In this document: one piece after another, positions 1 through 5,650 of the stretch
How positions within the stretch are numbered: position 1 is the stretch's first letter
Layout of the letters: each line of letters opens with the position of its first letter
NCBI GenBank assembly: GCA_007119405.1
Contig: SKPT01000142.1
Coordinates: 1-7,255 of the forward strand
Source: Phycisphaeraceae bacterium
GTDB taxonomy: Bacteria; Planctomycetota; Phycisphaerae; Phycisphaerales; Phycisphaeraceae
Length of the DNA: 7,255 nucleotides
Direction of reading: 5' to 3'
The notes under the pieces: model-generated
Seen by the model: the letters and a program-made list of their open reading frames with translations, nothing else
Database searches by the model: none
What the model was told of the DNA's origin: nothing
Translations under genes and position numbers: made by a program

Positions 1-1
1 C

Positions 2-505
2 ACACGCTACGCCTGCCCGTCGATGTACGGGTGGCTGCTGCTGGCGGCGATCGGGCTGACCGCCATCTTCGACAAGGTCCGCCGCGACGGGGGCGTCGCC
101 CTGGCGGCGACCGCGCCGGCGATCGTCCTGGCCAGCGTGCTCGTGAGCAACCTCATCTACTACACCGGCGGCTACGGGCATCGCGAGCGCTGGCGCGAGG
201 CGGCGGGCTACATCCAGCGCCACCGCGTCGAGGGTGAGCTTGTCCTGGCCGACTTCGTGCCCCTGCACATCGCGCGCTACTACCTGGGCACCGACGACGT
301 GCATCCGCTTCGCTTCGCCTTCACCGAGGAGGACCTCGCCGGCTACGAGGCCCCGGCCTGGCTGCTGGTGCACGGCAGCGCCCCGACAATGATCGACCGC
401 GACGAGGCCCTGCCCGCCTCGCTGGACCTGCGCGCCTACTTCAGCCACCGCACCTACCAGCCCTACTCGTCGGTGCACGTCTACTTCTTCGACCCTGACG
501 GATGA
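2..505 (+). CDS. C-terminal part of a membrane glycosyltransferase (GT39/ArnT/PMT-like), 5'-truncated
   Basis: The frame is open from the first bases of the window, so the N-terminus lies outside it; 167 residues are visible, ending at a TGA. Counting from the codon at 2, the piece starts TRYACPS, then has a hydrophobic segment around residues 9-23, a short basic turn (DKVRRDG), a second hydrophobic segment around 32-54 and a soluble tail of about 110 residues. An 'RY..PS' loop, two last helices and a tail beginning WREAAGYIQRH and continuing to a stretch on a YYLG strand are typical of the C-terminal end of dolichyl-phosphate-mannose-type/GT39 transferases. These use polyprenyl-phosphate sugars at the membrane. 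The catalytic N-terminal Asp/Glu loop is not in the window, so donor and acceptor cannot be named. The internal ATG at 23 is not the start: it falls at the edge of a membrane helix and lacks a ribosome site. The alpha-mannosidase follows 93 nt downstream on the same strand. Family assignment is moderate; membrane location is fairly sure. Confidence 0.68.
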   Translation, partial: TRYACPSMYGWLLLAAIGLTAIFDKVRRDGGVALAATAPAIVLASVLVSNLIYYTGGYGHRERWREAAGYIQRHRVEGELVLADFVPLHIARYYLGTDDVHPLRFAFTEEDLAGYEAPAWLLVHGSAPTMIDRDEALPASLDLRAYFSHRTYQPYSSVHVYFFDPDG

Positions 506-513
506 TCGCCCGG

Positions 514-533
514 GCCCCGCCTCGCGACGGGGC
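514..533 (+). terminator. Weak GC-rich stem-loop after the glycosyltransferase
   Basis: GCCCCG (514-519) pairs with CGGGGC (528-533) across an 8-nt loop, 8 nt past the glycosyltransferase stop. A second small hairpin, CCGCC/GGCGG with a GACG loop, sits at 556-569. Neither is followed by a T-run, so at most these are weak or factor-assisted terminators, or chance in GC-rich DNA. The rest of the 93-nt gap shows only a weak AGGG (586-589) in front of the mannosidase ATG and no convincing promoter. Read-through from the glycosyltransferase into the mannosidase therefore remains possible. Confidence 0.25.
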
Positions 534-598
534 GTAAACGGGTAAGCTGAGCATGCCGCCGACGGGCGGTTCCGCTCACATCCACAGGGTTAACCGGC

Positions 599-3088
599 AT
601 GGGTGCAAGACAGTTTCACATCGTCGGGATCAGCCACATCGACCTGGCATGGTTGCACGACAGCAACGAGTACGCCGAGTTCATGGAGAGCACGCTCGTG
701 CGGATGCTCGACCTGCTCGAGCAGCACGCCACGTTTACCTACACCATCGAGCAGGTCGCCCACTACCGCAGCCTCGCTCAACGCAGGCCTGATCTCATCG
801 ACCGGCTCAAGGGCTTCGTCAAGCAGGGCCGGGTCGAGCTGATCGGCGCGATGGCCTCTACCGCGGACACCAACGGCCCCAACGGCGAATGCCTGGTGCG
901 CAATCTCCTGATCGGTCGCCAGTGGGCGCGCGAGCATCTGGGAACCCTCGCGGCGACGGGTGACCTGATCGACACCTTCGGCGTCAGCGCTCAAATGCCG
1001 CAGATTCTGCGGCAGTTGGGCATGGCGCACCTGGTCGCCAACCGCCTGGGCGGCGAGTACAAGCCCGAGATCTTCCGCGCCCGCGGGCTTGACGGCAGCG
1101 AGGTGCTGGTGATCGGGTCGGATGCCCACGCCCCCTACGTGCCGCGGCACCGGGTGCACTGGCGGATGGTCCGGAGCCACGAGCGCATCGATGCGCTGCT
1201 GAGCGCTGCAGCCGCGGCCGAGGCCGATGGCCCCCACCTCGTCGTTGTGTACGACGAGAACGAGCGTGTGCCGAGCATCCGCGGCGCGGCATGGCTGGAC
1301 CAGCTCGACGAAGCGGATCGCCAACAATGGGCCTTCGGCACGATCGGTCGCTTCATCGCCGCCCTCGGCGACGAGCCGGATCGCTGGCCCGTGCTGGAGG
1401 CGGACCTGAACCCGGCGTTCACCGGGACCTTCGGCCTCAGGCCGACCGTCCGCCTGCGCAACCGGCGGATCGAGAATCTGCTGCTGGAAGCGGAGAAGGC
1501 GGCGACCCTCGTCGGTCTGGATGACGTCGCCCGGGAGGTGGAGGAGGCGTGGTGGCTTTTGGCCTACGTCCACAGCCACGACGTGTACACCGGCTCGATG
1601 CCCACGAAGGTGTTTCGTGAAGCGATGCGCTGGCTCGATCAGGTCGAGCGCACGGCGACAACGGTACTGGATCAGGCGCTGGGGCTGTCGCGCGACGCGC
1701 CGGCGGATCGCGACGAGATCGAGGTGCGTGTCTTCAACGGCCTGCCCTGGATGCGGGAGGATGTGGCCAGCGTCGATCTGCCGCACGGCTGGGAGGGTGT
1801 GCGGCAGGTTCTGCATGATGGCCAGGCCGTGCCCTTCGAGGTTGTCGATGGCCAGGTGCATCTGCTGGCGCGCACACCGCCGGTCGGCGCGAGCCGATAC
1901 GTGCTGAGCCCCGGCCCGCGCCTCGGGGCGAGGGAACCGGCGACCATCGACGAGGCGGTCATCGAGAACGAGCATTTGCGTGTCGAGTGCACGCAGGCCG
2001 GCGGGATCGAACGGATCGTGTGCAAGCGCAGCGGCCGGGCGATCGTCAGCGATGCGGGCGGTTTGCTGACGGTCCAGCACGACGTGGGGGCGTTCCAGAT
2101 CGCCGACCCGATCCGGGCGGAGCTGCCCGCAACATCCGGTGCCATCACCCTCGCGCAGCCCGAGGTGACGCCGCTGGGGCAGCGCCTGGTCATGGCCGGC
2201 GGTTTCCCCACGCTGCCCTGGGCGGGACAGGAGCATGCCGAGGCGGATGTGGTGATCGGCCTCGACCCGTCAGCCGCACCGTGGCGCGTCCGGGGCAATC
2301 ACCTGCACTGGCGACTCGTGTTGACGCTGCTGGCGGACGCCGCCCGGCTGGACGTGGCGATCGAGCTGGACTGGCTTGGCGAAGCCAGCCGCATCCGCAT
2401 GCACCTGCCGACCACGGTCAACAGCTCGCAGGGGATCTATGAGATCCCGTTCGGGCTGGTGCGTCGCCGGCCGTACCGCGTCCGGCATACGTGCGCCGGC
2501 GAGTGGCCGGCCCACCGGTTCGTCGCGCTGGAGGACGCGGACCAGGGCGTGGGGCTGATCAACCGCGGCGCCCATGGTGTGGAGGTCATCGACGGCGACA
2601 TCGCGACCACGCTGCTGCGAGCGCCGGCGATCGAGCGCACCGGCATGAGGCCGGATGACACCTCCTCGCAGCACGGTCGGCAGCGCTTCGAGTTCGCCAT
2701 CGTGGCCTACGCGGGCGCGTCGGCACGTCACGAGCTGATCCAGCAGGCCCAGGCCGTCAACACCCCTCTGCATGCGGGATTCATCACCAACGCCTCACCG
2801 CACGCGGCGGATGCCTCGGCGATGAGCGTGGAGCCCAGCCGGTGTGTGCTGGCGGCGGTCAAGGCGCCGCAGGACGGGGCCGGCGAAGAGATGATCGTCC
2901 GCATTTACGAGGCCGGCGGTGCGCCATGCACGGCCAGGATTCGTTGTCCCGGTGTTCGAGGCGCATGGGAATCCGATCTGCTGGAAACGAAGCTGGCTCC
3001 GGCGTACTGCGCCGACGAGACCGTGGAGGTGCCGATGCATCCGTTCGAGATCAAGACACTGCGCCTGAGCCGTGCAACGCCTGAGTAG
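599..3088 (+). CDS. Alpha-mannosidase, glycoside hydrolase family 38
   Basis: Predicted zinc-dependent retaining alpha-mannosidase that trims terminal alpha-mannose. The 829 residues match the family's usual length, and no signal peptide is seen, so it should act in the cytoplasm. The start is secure because the first beta-strand (FHIVGISHIDLAW, 6-18) begins at once. By comparison with characterised GH38 enzymes, the zinc ligands are H13 and D15 (HID), D125 (IDTFGVSAQMPQ, also the expected nucleophile) and H327 (SHDVYTGS). Other family landmarks are ELIG...NGPNGE near 81-98, DLNPAFTGTF (269-278) with NRRIE (288-292), VFNGLPW (378-384) opening the beta domain, IENEHLRVE (455-463), IPFG (616-619), LLRAP (672-676) and RIYEAGG (768-774). 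Two parts are unusual. WLHDSNE replaces the common WLW..xE after the first motif, and VVYDENERVPS (216-226) stands where many members have a GDHGGGP-like acid/base segment, leaving D219 or E220 as candidates. It may belong to the same operon as the glycosyltransferase. The exact substrate is unknown. Confidence 0.93.
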   Translation: MGARQFHIVGISHIDLAWLHDSNEYAEFMESTLVRMLDLLEQHATFTYTIEQVAHYRSLAQRRPDLIDRLKGFVKQGRVELIGAMASTADTNGPNGECLVRNLLIGRQWAREHLGTLAATGDLIDTFGVSAQMPQILRQLGMAHLVANRLGGEYKPEIFRARGLDGSEVLVIGSDAHAPYVPRHRVHWRMVRSHERIDALLSAAAAAEADGPHLVVVYDENERVPSIRGAAWLDQLDEADRQQWAFGTIGRFIAALGDEPDRWPVLEADLNPAFTGTFGLRPTVRLRNRRIENLLLEAEKAATLVGLDDVAREVEEAWWLLAYVHSHDVYTGSMPTKVFREAMRWLDQVERTATTVLDQALGLSRDAPADRDEIEVRVFNGLPWMREDVASVDLPHGWEGVRQVLHDGQAVPFEVVDGQVHLLARTPPVGASRYVLSPGPRLGAREPATIDEAVIENEHLRVECTQAGGIERIVCKRSGRAIVSDAGGLLTVQHDVGAFQIADPIRAELPATSGAITLAQPEVTPLGQRLVMAGGFPTLPWAGQEHAEADVVIGLDPSAAPWRVRGNHLHWRLVLTLLADAARLDVAIELDWLGEASRIRMHLPTTVNSSQGIYEIPFGLVRRRPYRVRHTCAGEWPAHRFVALEDADQGVGLINRGAHGVEVIDGDIATTLLRAPAIERTGMRPDDTSSQHGRQRFEFAIVAYAGASARHELIQQAQAVNTPLHAGFITNASPHAADASAMSVEPSRCVLAAVKAPQDGAGEEMIVRIYEAGGAPCTARIRCPGVRGAWESDLLETKLAPAYCADETVEVPMHPFEIKTLRLSRATPE

Positions 3089-3169
3089 GGTCTTCGTGCG
3101 CGGTCGGCTTGTCACCCGAACCCAGATGATTCCTTGTGCGGGCGCCAGGATTTGTCCGCGAAGTGGCAA

Positions 3170-3197
3170 GCCGTGCGACGAGCGGCGAACGCACGGC
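3170..3197. terminator. Perfect 8-bp stem-loop between convergent genes
   Basis: GCCGTGCG (3170-3177) and CGCACGGC (3190-3197) are exact reverse complements around a 12-nt loop. A smaller CCGGC/GCCGG hairpin (3202-3218) follows. They lie in the 165-nt gap between two genes that point at each other, where a shared bidirectional terminator is expected. No T-run follows on either strand, so this is not a classic intrinsic terminator. The remainder of the gap, 3089-3253, shows no gene that I can support. Confidence 0.35.
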
Positions 3198-3253
3198 CTG
3201 CCCGGCGGGTCAAGCCGGTGGCACTCCGCGCCCAGGCCTGTATCTAACCCGTA

Positions 3254-5425
3254 TCAGTGGCCCTGAAATTCGGGCAGGCGATGGTAGATGGCCTGCTCGC
3301 TTTCGTAGGGCGGGGCCAGGACGCGTGTGCCGGCGATGCCGCCGAGCATCACGTCGCCGGTCAGCGGATGCACCTCCAGGCCGCCGGCGCCGATGCGGCC
3401 GAGGTTGCCGGAGATGTCCCGCCACGTCTCGCCGGCGTCGGTGCTGCGGAAGAGGAACGGCCGGCCGGGGGTGAGGGTGCCGGCGTAGATGATCTCGGGG
3501 TGGCGCGGGTCGATGGCGACGCGGCGCACGGCGTTGCCCTGCTCGGCGCCGCCGCCGGCCAGCGCCAGCACGCCCATGGCCGTGGTCCACGATTCGCCGT
3601 CGAAGCTGGCCAGGTCGCCGTCGCGGTCGATGGTGTAGATCCGGTCGGGGTCGGTGGGGTGGACGCGGAAGGTGGGCTTGGAGTCCATGACGTTGATCGC
3701 CCAGCCCGGGCGTGTGTAGACGTCCCAGGTTTCACCGCGGTCGTCGCTGCGGAGGACGGCGTCGCGATCGCCGTTGACGGCGTAGACGGTGTCCGGCTGG
3801 GAGGGGGCCATGCCGACGATGATGCCGTTGTGCGGCTCGAGCCCGGCGACGCGCTGGAAGCTGCGTCCGCCGTCGGTCGATCGTTTGTCGTGGGCGTAGA
3901 CGATGCTGGGGTCGTCCGGATGGAAGGCGACGTAGAGGTGGCCGGCCTCGTCGTCGTGGACGATCTGCCAGGTCGCGCCGCCATCCTCGGAGCGCACGAG
4001 CTTGCTGGCCCAGTACATGCCGGCCGCGGCGACGATGACCTGGCCGTCGGAACCGGGCTTGATGTCGCCGGCGTACATGCCCGAGTGGCGGATCATGTCG
4101 TCGCGTCGCCACTGCCAGGGGATGCCGTGTCGCTCGAAGTAATCCCCGCCGGTGTCGGTCGTGACCATGCCCACGTCATAGAGGAAAAAGGCGAAGCGGA
4201 GGGGGTCGTGGCGGTCGAACGCGGCGGCCGAGGTGAACCAGCCCCAGGCGTAGCCGGTCCACAACGTGGAGCTGTCACGGAAGGTGCGGCCGCCGTCGTC
4301 GGTGCGCCACAACGTCGCCCGCGAATAGCCGACGGCCTTGGCCGGGTCGCGGGGGTCCGGCAGGACCGCGGAGAAGGGCCCGTCAAAGTCGCCTTTCCAA
4401 TGGCCGTCGTCGCGTCCGAGGCCCTGGGCCGGCTCGGTGGTAGCGCGGTGCCACGTTGCGCCGCCGTCGTCGGTCACCAGCGTGCCGGCATTGCGCTGGC
4501 CGACGAGGTACATCACGTCGCGATCGCGCTGGTGGATGAAGACGTACATGGCGTCAAAGGCGTGGATCTGCTCGAAGCTCGCCCCGCCGTCGCGCGAGCG
4601 ATACAACCCTTGGCCGCGCACCGTGGCGTGGATCTCGTCGGGCGTGGCCGGGTCGAGGCGCACGGACGAGACGTGCCCGGCGGGCAGGTCGCCCAGGGGC
4701 TGGAGGGTCTGCCCGGCGTCGTGGCTGACGAACAACCCGGCGCTGGAGGCGACGAAGACGTGATCGTCGTCGTGGGGATGGACATGCACGGCATAGAGCG
4801 GGTCGTGGCCGTCGAGCTCGGCGGCGCGGCTCCAGCTCCGGCCGCGGTCGTCGGAGCGATAGAGTCCGCCGTCGGGGAAGCCGGCGTACCATCGCCGGGC
4901 GCCGTCGTCGTCCACGGAGCCCGGGGCGTGGGCGATGTTCTCCTGGTGCGTGCGCTGGTGTTGGGAGTCGGTCGCCAGGGCGAGGTCCCACGTCTCGCCG
5001 CCGTCCGTGCTGCGGTAGAGCCCCGCGTCGTCGGCGAGCAGGTAGTTCCAGGCGTTGTCGACGATGAACAGCAGCGTGTCCGGATCGACGGGGTCGACGG
5101 CGATGGACTGCCCGGCCGTGACGTGCAGCCCCCGGCCGGGCAGGTGGTGCCACGTGCGGCCGTTGTCGTCGCTGCGCCAGGCCTGCCCGACGTCGTGGGA
5201 GAGGTAGACGATGTCCGGGTGGGACGGCGATCGCGCCATGCCGTGCGGGTGCTGCTCCGCCTCGCCGCCGATGACGCCGGCCTGAAACTCGGCGTGCGAT
5301 CGGATGGACATGATGCGCCAGCGCGGCTGATCGTCATCGGCCGTTGCCGGGGCCACAGCGAGGATCTGGCCCATCGCGGCCAGGCAGACAGCCGTCGCCA
5401 ATTGCACGCTGCGCATCGTTGCCAT
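3254..5425 (-). CDS. Exported BNR/Asp-box beta-propeller protein (VPS10/GH74-like fold)
   Basis: A complete 723-residue protein. The N-terminus is a signal peptide: MATMRS, a hydrophobic core of about 20 residues, then APATA before DDD, with likely cleavage after A29, so it is exported to the periplasm or outside. The mature part is built of Asp-box repeats (S-x-D-x-G-x-T-W): SDDNGRTW 85-92, STDGGETW 139-146, SDDRGRSW 191-198, SHDAGQTL 234-241, SRDGGASF 277-284, TDDGGATW 318-325, TDDGGRTF 375-382, a degenerate one near 422-429, SEDGGATW 479-486, STDGGRSF 516-523, SDDRGETW 560-567 and STDAGETW 661-668. Spacing is mostly 40-57 residues with one gap of about 100 holding a degenerate SFDGESW (607-613). 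Many are preceded by DP.DP..(I/V)Y strands, as in sortilin-type and GH74 propellers; the size would fit two propellers in tandem. HDVGQAWRS (77-85) resembles the GH74 DxGG.YR segment, so a glycan hydrolase is possible but unproven. No C-terminal sorting domain is seen; the protein ends soon after the last repeat. Confidence 0.88.
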   Translation of the reverse strand: MATMRSVQLATAVCLAAMGQILAVAPATADDDQPRWRIMSIRSHAEFQAGVIGGEAEQHPHGMARSPSHPDIVYLSHDVGQAWRSDDNGRTWHHLPGRGLHVTAGQSIAVDPVDPDTLLFIVDNAWNYLLADDAGLYRSTDGGETWDLALATDSQHQRTHQENIAHAPGSVDDDGARRWYAGFPDGGLYRSDDRGRSWSRAAELDGHDPLYAVHVHPHDDDHVFVASSAGLFVSHDAGQTLQPLGDLPAGHVSSVRLDPATPDEIHATVRGQGLYRSRDGGASFEQIHAFDAMYVFIHQRDRDVMYLVGQRNAGTLVTDDGGATWHRATTEPAQGLGRDDGHWKGDFDGPFSAVLPDPRDPAKAVGYSRATLWRTDDGGRTFRDSSTLWTGYAWGWFTSAAAFDRHDPLRFAFFLYDVGMVTTDTGGDYFERHGIPWQWRRDDMIRHSGMYAGDIKPGSDGQVIVAAAGMYWASKLVRSEDGGATWQIVHDDEAGHLYVAFHPDDPSIVYAHDKRSTDGGRSFQRVAGLEPHNGIIVGMAPSQPDTVYAVNGDRDAVLRSDDRGETWDVYTRPGWAINVMDSKPTFRVHPTDPDRIYTIDRDGDLASFDGESWTTAMGVLALAGGGAEQGNAVRRVAIDPRHPEIIYAGTLTPGRPFLFRSTDAGETWRDISGNLGRIGAGGLEVHPLTGDVMLGGIAGTRVLAPPYESEQAIYHRLPEFQGH

Positions 5426-5432
5426 GACAGTA

Positions 5433-5436
5433 CTCC
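5433..5436 (-). promoter_or_regulatory. Shine-Dalgarno of the Asp-box protein
   Basis: Reading the - strand, GGAG lies 7 nt before the ATG at 5425. This fixes that ATG as the start over the second Met three codons on (5416), for which the spacing would be 16 nt. It also agrees with a signal peptide beginning at this Met. Confidence 0.72.
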
Positions 5437-5480
5437 GGAGGTGATGGTGTGACCCGTTGCCCGACGGTCATTTCCGGGCC

Positions 5481-5508
5481 ATTGTACCTCCCGGCGTTCG
5501 AGCGTCGA
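5481..5508 (-). promoter_or_regulatory. Candidate sigma70-type promoter of the Asp-box gene
   Basis: On the - strand, TACAAT (5486-5481) is one base off the -10 consensus. TCGACG (5508-5503), four of six to TTGACA, lies 16 nt upstream. Transcription would start near 5474, giving a leader of about 50 nt with the GGAG site. The gene ahead ends 225 nt upstream, so an independent promoter is expected here. The -35 match is weak in GC-rich DNA, so the -10 is the better part of the call. Confidence 0.45.
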
Positions 5509-5518
5509 CGCCGGGGGG
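5487..5518. repeat. Inverted repeat overlapping the candidate promoter
   Basis: CCTCCCGGCGT (5487-5497) and ACGCCGGGGGG (5508-5518) pair over 11 positions, with one G.T wobble and a 10-nt spacer. Nested inside is the perfect palindrome GCGTCGACGC (5502-5511). The repeat covers the -35 hexamer and the -35/-10 spacer of the promoter proposed for the Asp-box gene, where a repressor would bind. It could equally be a structured remnant with no regulator. No regulator gene is in the window. Confidence 0.45.
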
Positions 5519-5532
5519 AGCTTGATCATTGT

Positions 5533-5556
5533 TGTCGGGGTGGCGGGGTGTCGGGG
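5533..5556 (+). repeat. Three tandem copies of an 8-bp G-rich unit
   Basis: TGTCGGGG, TGGCGGGG and TGTCGGGG run head to tail, followed by a further TG. The G4 runs are at 5537-5540, 5545-5548 and 5553-5556, with a G6 run at 5513-5518 upstream. The + strand could form a G-quadruplex using the three runs plus the distant one or a GG pair. On the - strand it reads as CACCCCG repeats directly after the inverted repeat at 5560-5591. Confidence 0.6.
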
Positions 5557-5559
5557 TGC

Positions 5560-5591
5560 CACTGACAAGGTTGTCCTCGGCCTTGTCAGTG
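5560..5591. repeat. Perfect 11-bp inverted repeat downstream of the radical SAM gene
   Basis: CACTGACAAGG (5560-5570) and CCTTGTCAGTG (5581-5591) are exact reverse complements around a 10-nt spacer; in + strand RNA the stem could extend inward by two G.U pairs and a G-C. It lies 59 nt past the stop of the radical SAM gene, the place for a terminator. The - strand continues with C-rich repeats rather than a T-run, so it is not a textbook intrinsic terminator. It could be a transcript-end stabilising hairpin or one unit of a dispersed palindromic repeat. The stretch between it and the radical SAM stop (5592-5650) shows only an imperfect CAAGC/GCTTG hairpin at 5613-5634. Confidence 0.6.
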
Positions 5592-5650
5592 CTTGACGGC
5601 GATTTGTACTGCCAAGCTCCGCCGGCTGCGCTTGTATTCCTGAGCAGAGA

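Noticed and set aside
543..548. TAAGCT as a -10 box for the mannosidase
   Set aside because: No -35-like hexamer lies at 16-18 nt upstream, and the match is weak. The gene may be read from upstream of the glycosyltransferase.
553..792. Small + strand frame starting in the gap before the mannosidase
   Set aside because: It overlaps the mannosidase start in another frame, has no ribosome site and encodes an Arg/His-rich sequence without a motif.
590..2236. 548-codon open frame on the - strand across the mannosidase
   Set aside because: Antisense shadow of a gene whose + strand product carries all the GH38 motifs. The shadow product is biased in composition and has no domain or ribosome site.
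3257..5452. 731-codon open frame on the + strand, fully antisense to the Asp-box gene
   Set aside because: Its product is a monotonous Val/Gly/Ala/Asp sequence with no recognisable motif. The opposite strand has a signal peptide, a Shine-Dalgarno sequence and a dozen Asp-boxes. Long antisense frames are common in GC-rich genes.
5533..5591. CRISPR-like repeat array
   Set aside because: The repeated unit is only 8 bp with no spacers and there are no cas genes. It is a short tandem repeat beside a hairpin.
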